From NCBI GenBank assembly GCA_903881085.1, contig CAIRSA010000429.1, positions 1 through 54,103 of the forward strand: DNA of 54,103 bases. The letters run 5' to 3'. This stretch comes from an uncultured Acidobacteriia bacterium. Its GTDB lineage: Bacteria; Acidobacteriota; Terriglobia; Bryobacterales; Bryobacteraceae. The notes beneath the pieces were generated by a model. That model saw nothing but the letters and a program-made list of their open reading frames with translations, did not search any database and was not told the DNA's origin. Both the position numbers and the translations under genes were made by a program. Every line of letters starts with the position of its first letter. Positions within the stretch are counted from its first letter, which is position 1. Shown here one piece after another: positions 9,251-16,075 of the stretch.

Positions 9251-9444
9251 CCGGCCCAAGCCGCTCCGGGGACTGCCCTCGCTGTCCCTTGCGGACAGTG
9301 CGGGCTGTCCCCCCACGGCACTCTTCAATGGACCGTCAGGCAACCGGCCCAAGCCGCTCCGGGGGCTGCCCTTGCTGTCCCTTGCGGACAGTGCGGGCTG
9401 TCCCCCCACGGCACTCTTCAACGGACCGTCAGGCAACCGGCCCC
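9251..9444. repeat. 93-bp tandem repeat, two copies plus start of a third
   Basis: Copy 1 spans 9251-9343 and copy 2 spans 9344-9436, followed by 8 bases of a third. I count three differences between copies. Each copy holds the hairpin CTGTCC-cttgc-GGACAG followed by GCGGGCTGTCCCCCC. The unit length is a multiple of three, so it keeps a reading frame open upstream of the GH95 gene by accident. The core recurs at the window's left edge, which suggests a dispersed family. The repeat fills nearly all of the 243-bp gap between the LysM gene and the GH95 gene. Confidence 0.85.
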
Positions 9445-9453
9445 TTCAAATAA

Positions 9454-9861
9454 CTATTCAGCAGGAATTACGAGCACGTCACCCGGATGAATCACGCTGT
9501 TTTCATTCTCCAGCTTGTCCGGATTGGCTTCGATCAACTTATGAAACAGCGCGCCGTTGCCGAGCTCATTCTGCGCGATCTTCCACAACGAATCGCCGGC
9601 CACAACGGTGTAGGTCTTCACGTCCGGCGAAGGCAGTGGGATGCTGGAGTCAATTTCCAGCTCGCACGTCAGGTCACTAAACGACTCATCGACCGACTTG
9701 ATTTCGGTCCAAATTGCATTCTTCAGATCTTCATTCGGCGCAGCGCCGCTGATGAAGAGTTTGTCGTCTTGAATATGGCAATGGTCCAGGCGCACATTCT
9801 TTGCTTTGGCAAGGTCCAGGACCGAGCGGTACTTTGATTTGAGTTCTTCTAAATCTGCCAT
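9454..9861 (-). CDS. BON-LysM protein, Kbp/YgaU-like
   Basis: Small soluble protein of 135 aa with an N-terminal BON-like region (residues about 20-70, HIQDDKLFISGAAPNEDLKN) and a C-terminal LysM domain (about 82-134, YTVVAGDSLWKIAQNELGNG to HPGDVLVIPAE). The same arrangement and length occur in E. coli Kbp/YgaU, a cytoplasmic potassium-binding protein. As in Kbp there is no signal peptide, so binding of peptidoglycan is less likely than a cytosolic role. The ATG at 9861 is preceded on its strand by GGAG at about 8 bases. It diverges from the redox fusion gene. Confidence 0.8.
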   Translation of the reverse strand: MADLEELKSKYRSVLDLAKAKNVRLDHCHIQDDKLFISGAAPNEDLKNAIWTEIKSVDESFSDLTCELEIDSSIPLPSPDVKTYTVVAGDSLWKIAQNELGNGALFHKLIEANPDKLENENSVIHPGDVLVIPAE

Positions 9862-9878
9862 CGAGTTTCTCCACTATT

Positions 9879-9940
9879 GATTCGCGCATTTTTCGCGTAC
9901 CTGCGCTTAGATCATCATACAAGATCCGGCGATAGGATCT
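9879..9940. promoter_or_regulatory. Inverted repeats in divergent promoter region
   Basis: The 96-bp divergent spacer contains CGCG-cattttt-CGCG and a perfect AGATCC-ggcgata-GGATCT repeat at 9922-9940, ending 17 bp before the ATG at 9958. An operator or 5' leader hairpin for the rightward gene is possible. No convincing -35/-10 pair was found. Confidence 0.3.
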
Positions 9941-9957
9941 GATGTCAAAATAGTTAC

Positions 9958-11691
9958 ATGGTAAATGTTGCCCTTGCGCTTCTGACGTTCGACGTGTTGG
10001 ACCTGCACGGCACGCGCCACAACCAGGCCGAACTCACCGGACACACATCTGTCATTCTGTTCGTCAGCCCCACCTGCCCGCTCTCCGCGCGCGTAGTTCC
10101 GGAACTCAATCGCCTGCACGAACTGTATGCCCCGCATGGAATGAAGTTCTTCGCGGTCTATGCCGAAACGGTCCGCGAAACCCCGCTCGCCTTCCCTGCC
10201 CTGCTCGACCCCGCCCAGACCCTCGCCCGCCAAACCGGCGCAACCACGAATCCGCAAGCCATCGTGCTGTCCGATAAAGGCGCGGTGCTCTATCGCGGAC
10301 GCATTGACGATCGCAGCATCGAAGTTGGCAAGCTACGCCCACAAGCCACGCGCGCTGACTTGCGAATCGCCGTTGAAGAGATCGCCGCCGGCAAGCCGGT
10401 CACCGTCGCCGAAACAAAACCCGTCGGCTGCACGCTCTTCCTCCCGTCAGCAAAAAAATCCGGCCACGTCACATTCGCCAAACAGATCGCCCCATTGCTT
10501 TACAAGCACTGCGCCAACTGCCATCGGCCCGGACAAGTCGCACCCTTCCCCCTGCTCAGCTACGCTGACGCCGCACCCCGCGCCTCAGTCATCGCCGCCG
10601 TCACGGCAAACCACACCATGCCCCCGTGGCGCGCCACCGCCGGTCACATCAAGCTGGCAGGCGAAGAAAAGCTCACGCCCAAAGAGGTAGCGCTCTTCGA
10701 TCAGTGGTTCAAGGCAGGAGCGCCCGAAGGCACCCCGCCCGCAACGCCGCCGCAGTTCCGCGATGGCTGGCAATTCGGCGAGCCGGACTTTGTCGCGAAG
10801 GTACCCAAACCATATACCATTCCCGCCGATGGCGACGACCTCTACCAATGCTTCGTCGTGCCCATGCCCTTCAACGACACGCGCTACGTGCGCGCCGTGG
10901 AGTTCAACCCCGGCAGCCGGCGCGTAGTTCACCATGCGTTGTTCTTCACTGACCTCTCAGGCACAGGACGAAAACGCGCTGCGCAAAGCGGCGAATCCGG
11001 CTACCCGTGTTTCGGCGTGCCCGGCTTTCTGCCTACCTCGAGCCTGGGCGGCTGGTCGCCCGGAAACTCGCCGCTGCCTTATCCCGAAGGCACCGCGGGC
11101 ACCATCGCCAAAGGTGCCGACCTGGTGATTCAAATCCACTATCACCCCATCGGCAAGCAGGAGACCGATCAATCGAGCCTCGCCCTCTACTTCTCCAAAG
11201 AGCCGCCGCCACGCAAGCTGATGGACGTGGGTCTCGGCTCGCGCATCATCGACATTCCCGCCGGCGCTGCTGCCTATCATGTGCGCGACCACTTCGAACT
11301 GCCCGTGGACGTGTGGGCCACTGGCATCATTCCGCACGCCCATTACATCTGCAAAGAGATGCACGGCGTGGCGATATTACCGAATGGGAAACGGCTGCCA
11401 TTGCTCGACATCGTGGACTGGGACTTCAACTGGCAGCGTCAGTATCGCTATGAAACGCCGGTGCTGCTGCCCGAAGGCACGCGCCTTGAGATGGACTTCG
11501 TCTACGACAACTCCGTCGCCAATCCGCGCAATCCGAACGTCCCGCCGAAGCGAACAGTGTGGGGCGCGGACTCCACCGACGAGATGGCCGGCCTGCACCT
11601 GCAGGTCATCCCTGTGCGCAAGGAAGACGTCCACGAACTGGGCCAGGCCCTGTGGGGCAAAGTGATGCGCTCCGTAGGTGGCCGCTTCTAA
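9958..11691 (+). CDS. Redoxin / haem c / copper monooxygenase-like fusion protein
   Basis: A 577-aa multidomain redox protein. Residues 1-145 look like a peroxiredoxin/thioredoxin-fold domain (SPTCPLSARVVPEL, a single Cys where active redoxins have a pair). Around residue 180 CANCHRPGQVAPF provides a CxxCH haem c motif. The C-terminal 300 residues resemble type II ascorbate-dependent copper monooxygenases: RRVVHHALFF (paired His), QIHYHPIGK and IPHAHYICKEM supply His ligands. Such fusions are frequent in Acidobacteria and Planctomycetes; the substrate is unknown. Haem c attachment requires export, yet the N-terminus (MVNVALALLTFDVLDL) lacks the charged start of a signal peptide, and an in-frame TGA at 9940 rules out an upstream start. 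Confidence 0.75.
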   Translation: MVNVALALLTFDVLDLHGTRHNQAELTGHTSVILFVSPTCPLSARVVPELNRLHELYAPHGMKFFAVYAETVRETPLAFPALLDPAQTLARQTGATTNPQAIVLSDKGAVLYRGRIDDRSIEVGKLRPQATRADLRIAVEEIAAGKPVTVAETKPVGCTLFLPSAKKSGHVTFAKQIAPLLYKHCANCHRPGQVAPFPLLSYADAAPRASVIAAVTANHTMPPWRATAGHIKLAGEEKLTPKEVALFDQWFKAGAPEGTPPATPPQFRDGWQFGEPDFVAKVPKPYTIPADGDDLYQCFVVPMPFNDTRYVRAVEFNPGSRRVVHHALFFTDLSGTGRKRAAQSGESGYPCFGVPGFLPTSSLGGWSPGNSPLPYPEGTAGTIAKGADLVIQIHYHPIGKQETDQSSLALYFSKEPPPRKLMDVGLGSRIIDIPAGAAAYHVRDHFELPVDVWATGIIPHAHYICKEMHGVAILPNGKRLPLLDIVDWDFNWQRQYRYETPVLLPEGTRLEMDFVYDNSVANPRNPNVPPKRTVWGADSTDEMAGLHLQVIPVRKEDVHELGQALWGKVMRSVGGRF

Positions 11692-11699
11692 TTTTGTAG

Positions 11700-11855
11700 G
11701 CAGACTGGCAGTCCAATGTCGCTTAAATTGAGTAGAACGACGCGTCGCATTTGGACCCCAATTGCCCTCCACCGCAATGCCCCAATGCATCGCTCACCAA
11801 ATCGGAAGCTCGCCGCATAACCGCCAATGTAAGCGACATTGGACTGGCAGTCTGC
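11700..11855. mobile_element. 156-bp MITE-like element with 26-bp terminal inverted repeats
   Basis: The left arm (11700-11725, GCAGACTGGCAGTCCAATGT onward) and the right arm (11830-11855) are reverse complements at 25 of 26 positions. The 104-bp interior codes for nothing recognisable and includes CGACGCGTCG. Size, inverted ends and intergenic site fit a miniature transposable element without a transposase. No clear target-site duplication is visible next to the ends. It lies just after the redox fusion gene's stop. Confidence 0.65.
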
Positions 11856-11881
11856 GGCCGAGTGGCACTCGGCCCGTTTTT
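11856..11881 (+). terminator. Rho-independent terminator
   Basis: GGCCGAGT-ggc-ACTCGGCC is a perfect 8-bp GC-rich stem followed by CGTTTTT. It begins at the base after the MITE-like element and is the natural terminator of the redox fusion gene at 9958. The MITE appears to have landed between stop codon and terminator. On the other strand it follows the end of the GNAT gene at 11886 and would run into it, so it serves the plus strand. Confidence 0.8.
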
Positions 11882-11885
11882 CAAT

Positions 11886-12470
11886 TCACCGCGCCAATTT
11901 CTCGTCCAACCCCGCCTTCACCGCCGGCCATTCCTCATCGGTGATGCTGTAGTAAGCCGAATTGCGCACCCGCCCGTTGGGCATAATCATATGCTTGCGG
12001 AAGATGCCTTCGAACTGAGCGCCGATGCGCAGAATTGCCGTGCGCGAACGAGTGTTCAACTCATCGGTCTTAAACTCCACACGAATCGCTCCCAGCGTTT
12101 CAAACGCATGGCGAAGCATCAGCAACTTCGCTTCTGTGTTTGCGGCACTACGTCGAAACTCCGCGCCAATCCAAGTGGAACCAATCTCCAACCGTCGATT
12201 CGGTGCACTGATGTTTAGGTAGCGCGTGCTGCCGATCGCCCGGCCGGTAGCCACATCCACGGTGGCAAACGGCAAACCCGTCCCCATCGCCTGCTCAGCC
12301 AGAGCAGCTTCAATCATCTTCGCCACATCCTCGGCAGTTGCCACGTCGCCCAGCATCCAGCGCCACATTTCCGGCTCAAATGCCACTTCGCACAACCCTG
12401 CATGGTGCGTCATCGAAAGCGGTTCCAGCCGCACATAGCGGCCTTCCAGAGTGATTGGTGTGATAGTCAA
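11886..12470 (-). CDS. GNAT-family N-acetyltransferase, RimJ/RimL-like
   Basis: Predicted cytoplasmic acetyl-CoA-dependent N-acetyltransferase of 194 aa. The N-terminal ITLEGRYVRLEPLSMTHHAG, the mid-strand ATGRAIGSTRYLNIS and RRLEIGSTWIGAEFRRSAAN, and the helix AKLLMLRHAFETLGAIRVEF followed by NTRSRTAILRIGAQFEGIFR are the usual RimL-like blocks. RimL homologues acetylate ribosomal protein N-termini or small amines; this substrate is unknown. It is a single gene, divergent from the BON protein across 60 bp. Confidence 0.88.
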   Translation of the reverse strand: MTITPITLEGRYVRLEPLSMTHHAGLCEVAFEPEMWRWMLGDVATAEDVAKMIEAALAEQAMGTGLPFATVDVATGRAIGSTRYLNISAPNRRLEIGSTWIGAEFRRSAANTEAKLLMLRHAFETLGAIRVEFKTDELNTRSRTAILRIGAQFEGIFRKHMIMPNGRVRNSAYYSITDEEWPAVKAGLDEKLAR

Positions 12471-12530
12471 ATCAGGATTTTAGCACAGGCAAAATTTTCT
12501 TTGAGAACTTTTCCCAGCCCGTGACACTAT

Positions 12531-12953
12531 ATGGGCATAGTGAAACTTCTCTTAAGTCTGGTCGTGTTTTCCATACTTGTGGGCGCGCAACAGCAAAAGC
12601 CGTCTCCAGCCAAGACCGCTCCTGACGCGCCCTCTCATTCACGACCCAAGAAGCCAACCCCGAATCTGACCGATCCGCAACTGGAAGCGGCGATCAAAGC
12701 CAAGTTCGCCAAATCAAAAATCAACGCTAACAAGTTCACCGTCCGAGTTTCCGGTGGCACTGCAACCATCGAAGGCAAAACCGAAGTCATCCAGCATAAA
12801 GGCACAGCCACGCGAATGGCTCGGACTGCAGGCGCGCGCCAGGTAGTGAATAAGGTACAAATCAGCGACGCCGCAAGGGCCAAAGCGCAACAGAACCTCG
12901 AATCCGGCCGTCGCCGCGCACAGGTTAAGCGCAGCGATCCCCGGTCGAATTGA
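12531..12953 (+). CDS. BON-domain protein with N-terminal export signal
   Basis: A 140-aa protein with a hydrophobic N-terminus (KLLLSLVVFSILVGAQQQ) that looks like a signal peptide, a Pro/Lys-rich linker, and a BON domain at about residues 50-110 (LEAAIKAKFAKSKI, VRVSGGTATIEGKTEVIQHK, ARQVVNKVQIS). BON proteins bind phospholipid or envelope components. The C-terminus is basic and disordered. The ATG at 12531 is used; GTG at 12540 would give a more typical signal start (VKLLLSL). A role in envelope stress is inferred only from family. Confidence 0.78.
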   Translation: MGIVKLLLSLVVFSILVGAQQQKPSPAKTAPDAPSHSRPKKPTPNLTDPQLEAAIKAKFAKSKINANKFTVRVSGGTATIEGKTEVIQHKGTATRMARTAGARQVVNKVQISDAARAKAQQNLESGRRRAQVKRSDPRSN

Positions 12954-13020
12954 AGCCGTAAACAAAATAATCTCCACAAATCCCCGCCATTGATGAAATC
13001 CAGAACAAACACCCAGAACT

Positions 13021-13062
13021 GTTTGTTTTATCCGTGTCAATCCGTGTGGATCCGTGGCCAAA
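13021..13062. repeat. Short tandem ATCCGTG repeats
   Basis: Three close copies of ATCCGTG (ATCCGTGTCA, ATCCGTGTGG, ATCCGTGGCC) lie in the 138-bp spacer between the convergent BON and ROK genes. This resembles short intergenic repeats of GC-rich soil bacteria. No terminator was recognised in the spacer. Confidence 0.35.
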
Positions 13063-13091
13063 TTCTTTTGTTGTGAAAAACCGCCAGTGTT

Positions 13092-14108
13092 CTACAGCGC
13101 GTTAGCCCGCGCGTGCTTCAACGCCTCAATCGCCGCCCCACGTGATCCAGCAGTATCCCCATTCGGCATGATGTAAATCGGAATATCGGCCTGTTCCGCA
13201 CGTTGCACAGGCATCCCGCGGCGGATCTCATCGATGAACCACTGCTGGAACTCGGCGCTCGTCTCAATCGCCCCGCCCCCAACAATCAACGCATCCGGGT
13301 CAAACGTGTTCACCATCTCATCGAAGAACAACCCCAGCGCGTGGGCCTGCACACGGAAGATTTCCTTGCACAATGCGTCGCCATTCTCCGCCATACCGCG
13401 CACCAGCTTCGCGGCCTTGGGAATATCGCCCAGCTTAGCCAGTTCGTGATCGGGATTCTTGCCCAGAAAATACGGCAGGAATGTAGCGGTGATCGCCGTC
13501 AGCGAACACAGCGATTCCAGATCGCCCGTGCGTCCGCAGTTGCAGTGCGGCGCCATCCCTTCAATTCCTGCGATGCTCTGATACGGGATCAGCACGTGCC
13601 CCAGTTCGCCGCCGAACCCTTTGCGCCCCTTCACCACGTTGCCATCGGTGATCACGCCCCCGCCCAGTCCAGTGCCGATCACAGCCGAAATCGAGGTCGC
13701 TACTTGGCTTGCTCCGAAAATTGCGAAATGTCCCCACAGCGCGCCCGCGTTTCCATCGTTCAAGTACAGCACCGGCTTGCCCATCTTCTTCGCCAGATTG
13801 CCGGGAATATCGAACCCCGCCCAATCCGCATGCACGAAGTTCGTCGACCCCTTGGCGCTCAGCACTCCCGCTGCGCTCGCGGGGCCAGGCGTATCAAGCC
13901 CGATCACCGAAACATCGGCCGCACTGATGCCGGCCTTCTGCACTGCCATCTCAAATCCTTCGGCGATTTGCGCAAGGCAAACATCGGGCCCTTCTTTCGA
14001 GCGCGCGGGGTGCTCGCACAGCCCTTCGATCAGAAACTTCTCGTCCTCATTCAGAAACGTATAGTTGATCGCGGTCCCACCGAGATCAATGCCCGCAACG
14101 GTTCGCAT
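13092..14108 (-). CDS. ROK-family sugar kinase
   Basis: Predicted cytoplasmic ATP-dependent glucokinase-like sugar kinase. RTVAGIDLGGTAINYTFLN is the N-terminal phosphate-binding strand; VIGTGLGGGVITDGNVVKGRKG and GELGHVLIPY are ROK blocks; PDALIVGGGAIETS is the C-terminal adenosine motif. The ROK zinc motif normally reads CxCGxxGCxE, but here it is CNCGRTGDLES, with Asp for the third Cys; a nearby LCS may compensate. The ATG at 14108 (338 aa) is preferred to a GTG at 14123 because GAGG lies 9 bases upstream. No HTH is present, so it is a kinase and not a repressor. Substrate is uncertain. Confidence 0.85.
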   Translation of the reverse strand: MRTVAGIDLGGTAINYTFLNEDEKFLIEGLCEHPARSKEGPDVCLAQIAEGFEMAVQKAGISAADVSVIGLDTPGPASAAGVLSAKGSTNFVHADWAGFDIPGNLAKKMGKPVLYLNDGNAGALWGHFAIFGASQVATSISAVIGTGLGGGVITDGNVVKGRKGFGGELGHVLIPYQSIAGIEGMAPHCNCGRTGDLESLCSLTAITATFLPYFLGKNPDHELAKLGDIPKAAKLVRGMAENGDALCKEIFRVQAHALGLFFDEMVNTFDPDALIVGGGAIETSAEFQQWFIDEIRRGMPVQRAEQADIPIYIMPNGDTAGSRGAAIEALKHARANAL

Positions 14109-14125
14109 GATGTATTGCCTCACTT

Positions 14126-14131
14126 AATATA
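14126..14131 (-). promoter_or_regulatory. Possible -10 box for the ROK kinase
   Basis: Read on the minus strand, TATATT lies about 8 bp upstream of the GAGG ribosome-binding site of the ROK gene. No good -35 hexamer is visible at 16-18 bp. The rest of the 246-bp ROK-csp divergent spacer holds the csp leader and a weak GTGCT/AGCAC pair at about 14215-14235. Confidence 0.3.
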
Positions 14132-14338
14132 AAAATGGCCAGCCGGACTTTTCAGAATAGCAGGACTGGCAAGTCTCGTTGATCCTGGACGTCTTTCCGC
14201 CGGCCATGGCCCCGTGCTATCGTTAAAGAGCACTACAGATCTTGTACGTTAGTTGGTTTTGCTTGAAGGTACCTGGAGCACGTGAAAAATCTTCGCTGTA
14301 CCATCCTCAATCGACATGTCAGGATTCATCTAGTCATT

Positions 14339-14348
14339 AAGGAAAGGT
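14339..14348 (+). promoter_or_regulatory. Strong ribosome-binding site of the cold-shock gene
   Basis: AAGGAAAGG lies about 7 bases before the ATG at 14355. It fixes the start codon and fits a highly translated gene. About 120 bp of untranslated sequence precede it, as is common for cold-shock mRNAs, but I could not identify the promoter. Confidence 0.7.
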
Positions 14349-14354
14349 AGAATT

Positions 14355-14558
14355 ATGAAAGAAACCGGCACAGTGAAATGGTTTAACGCCAGCAAAGGCT
14401 TCGGCTTTATCCAACGCGAAAATGGAGAGGATGTGTTCGTCCACTTCTCCGCAATTGAATCCTCGGGATACCGCTCGCTCGATGAAGGCGCGCGCGTTCA
14501 ATTCGTTGTAAAGCGCGGCCCCAAGGGCCTGCAGGCTGAAGAAGTCAGCATAGCTTAA
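14355..14558 (+). CDS. CspA-family cold-shock protein
   Basis: A 67-aa single cold-shock domain (five-stranded OB fold) that binds single-stranded RNA and DNA and melts RNA structure. RNP1 is KGFGFI (residues 14-19) and RNP2 is VFVHF (27-31); the opening KETGTVKWFNASKGFGFI is diagnostic. Full length and intact, with a strong ribosome-binding site. It is followed after 22 bp by a large hairpin and U-tract that should terminate its transcript; the same hairpin contains the start of the next gene (see 14581-14651), so its expression and that of the isomerase gene are probably linked. Confidence 0.97.
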   Translation: MKETGTVKWFNASKGFGFIQRENGEDVFVHFSAIESSGYRSLDEGARVQFVVKRGPKGLQAEEVSIA

Positions 14559-14580
14559 CTACAAATTATCTGAATCACCG

Positions 14581-14651
14581 AAGCAGAGGTTACAATCGAA
14601 GTTAGGAAACTTACCTGATGAGATTGATTGTAACCTCTGCTTTATTTTTTT
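14581..14651 (+). terminator. 17-bp hairpin plus U-tract overlapping the next gene's start
   Basis: AAGCAGAGGTTACAATC (14581-14597) pairs perfectly with GATTGTAACCTCTGCTT (14626-14642) and is followed by TATTTTTTT. This has the form of an intrinsic terminator for the cold-shock gene. Its 28-base loop contains the AGGA ribosome-binding site (14604-14607) and the ATG at 14618 of the PpiC-type gene. The 3' arm and U-tract encode residues of that gene's signal peptide (IVTSALFF). An inner 5-bp stem AAGTT/AACTT puts AGGA in a tetraloop. It may terminate, attenuate, or control translation. Confidence 0.75.
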
Positions 14652-15511
14652 CTGCCGCCGTTTTTGCGCAACCTGTCGCCGACAAACCCGTGCTCACGGT
14701 CAATGGCAAGAAGATGACCGCGGCCGAAGTCGAGGGCTTCGTATCGTCCCTCCCTCCCTCCGGGCAAACCGCCTTTCAAAAAGACCCCAAAGAAGTCATG
14801 CGGCAATATGCCCTGATGCAGCTTTTGGCGCAACAGGCGTTGGAAAAGAAACTGGACGAACAGAGCCCCTACAAAGAACAGCTTGCGTACACCAGAAACC
14901 AGATTCTGGTGCAATCCATGCTCCAGGAGTTTACCAGGAATTTCGTCATTATGCCTGACGATCAGCGAAAGGTGTATGAAGAGCGCAAAGCCAAGTACAC
15001 GAAAGCAGATTTGAAAGCGATCTACATTGCATTCAGCTCCGGCCTGGTGAAGCAGGAAGACCCAAAGGCAAAGAAACTTCCGACGGAAGACGAAGCGAGA
15101 ACCAAAGCAGAGAACCTCTACAAGCAACTGCAGGGCGGCGCGGATTTCGCCAAACTGGTGAAGGAACATTCCGACGATCCTGCCTCCGCCGCGAAGGACG
15201 GAGACTTCGGCACCATCAAACAGTCCGATGCGATTCCCGATGATCTGAAGAAGACCATCTTCGAATTGAAGCAGGGCGAAGTCTCGAAACCCGTGCGCCA
15301 GCCCGGCGGCTTCTATCTGTTCAAGGTCACCAAAATGGAGATAGAGCCTTACGACAAGGTGAAGGACGATCTATTCAAGGAACTGCAGCAGGCATCGTTC
15401 CAGAAGTCGTTCGAAAAAATGAAGGCACAAACGAAGGTCGAATTTGACGACGAAGCCTATTTCAAAAACATCCAGACCCAAGGCGCCGCTCCAACCGCTG
15501 CCCCCAAGTAA
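14618..15511 (+). CDS. Exported PpiC/SurA-type peptidyl-prolyl isomerase
   Basis: A 297-aa periplasmic folding factor. The N-terminus RLIVTSALFFSAAVFAQP is a signal peptide, which fixes the ATG at 14618. A helical SurA-N-like region (residues 25-125) precedes a parvulin domain (about 130-235): ADLKAIYIAFSS, GGADFAKLVKEHSDDPASA, DGDFGTIKQSDAIPDDLKK, GEVSKPVRQPGGFYLFKV. A charged C-terminal helix closes the protein. It should assist folding of exported proteins and begins a plus-strand run that includes a TlpA-like lipoprotein and a DsbD N-domain protein. Its start codon and ribosome-binding site lie inside the hairpin described at 14581-14651. Confidence 0.9.
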   Translation: MRLIVTSALFFSAAVFAQPVADKPVLTVNGKKMTAAEVEGFVSSLPPSGQTAFQKDPKEVMRQYALMQLLAQQALEKKLDEQSPYKEQLAYTRNQILVQSMLQEFTRNFVIMPDDQRKVYEERKAKYTKADLKAIYIAFSSGLVKQEDPKAKKLPTEDEARTKAENLYKQLQGGADFAKLVKEHSDDPASAAKDGDFGTIKQSDAIPDDLKKTIFELKQGEVSKPVRQPGGFYLFKVTKMEIEPYDKVKDDLFKELQQASFQKSFEKMKAQTKVEFDDEAYFKNIQTQGAAPTAAPK

Positions 15512-16043
15512 GAGGTTTCGCGCGGCGCTGGAAAAACTGCCTGCGCTGGATGGCGCGCCTATCGAATTGCGCTTCCTGCCCGCGCTGACGACATCGAAGG
15601 GCAAACTGCTTTCCGCCGCTGGCTACGGCAAAGAAGTTCACGCGGCCAGCTATCTGCGCACACGCCACATGACTCTCGCCTCTGAGTTGCTGGATGACGA
15701 GATCGAACTGACGCGCATCCTGCTGCACGAAATGTTTCACTTCGTCTGGCTGCGCCTTGGCAATGCGAGACGCAAAGAGTATGAAGCACTACTGATCGAA
15801 GAGTTCCGGCGTCGTGCGCGTGGCGATGCGGGTTGGTCCGCCGAACACGTGAAGGTGTGCATCAAGCAACCAGGCCAGTCGCGATTGTGGAGGCTGTACG
15901 TTTGCGAAAGCTTCTGCGATTCGGCGGCGGTCTTTGTGGGCGGACTCACGGCCCATGCCGAATTCACGATAGCAAAGTCGTTCTGGAAGAAGCGCTGCGA
16001 CTGGCTGGGAATATTATTGACGGCTGACCGGATGTACATCTAA
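15444..16043 (+). CDS. Hypothetical protein with HExxH metalloprotease-like motif
   Basis: A 199-aa protein I do not recognise by family name. LTRILLHEMFHFVWLRLG contains HEMFH, a zincin HExxH motif; downstream CESFCDSAAVFVGG could supply a third ligand (Glu), as in gluzincins. No signal peptide is visible. The TTG at 15444 is inferred as start because no ATG precedes the conserved part and AAGG lies about 8 bases upstream; this makes a 68-bp overlap with the isomerase gene, implying coupled translation. A start nearer 15500 is possible. The catalytic role is suggested only by the motif. Confidence 0.65.
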   Translation: MTTKPISKTSRPKAPLQPLPPSKRFRAALEKLPALDGAPIELRFLPALTTSKGKLLSAAGYGKEVHAASYLRTRHMTLASELLDDEIELTRILLHEMFHFVWLRLGNARRKEYEALLIEEFRRRARGDAGWSAEHVKVCIKQPGQSRLWRLYVCESFCDSAAVFVGGLTAHAEFTIAKSFWKKRCDWLGILLTADRMYI

Positions 16044-16050
16044 GGCACGA

Positions 16051-16068
16051 TATAATCTGAAATAGGAG
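16051..16068 (+). promoter_or_regulatory. Consensus -10 box and ribosome-binding site of the TlpA-like gene
   Basis: A perfect TATAAT (16051-16056) lies 20 bp before the TTG start at 16076, and AGGAG (16064-16068) lies 7 bases before it. No good -35 occurs at the right spacing (TTGACG at 16017 is too far). The AGGAG decides the TTG start. Confidence 0.45.
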
Positions 16069-16075
16069 TACCTGA

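Noticed and set aside
9211..9321. 37-codon N-terminal extension of the GH95 protein
   Set aside because: It is a translation of the 93-bp repeat and would place the Tat signal internally; ATG 9210 explains the protein better.
9251..9444. CRISPR array
   Set aside because: The two 93-bp units are contiguous, with no spacers between repeats, and no cas gene is nearby.
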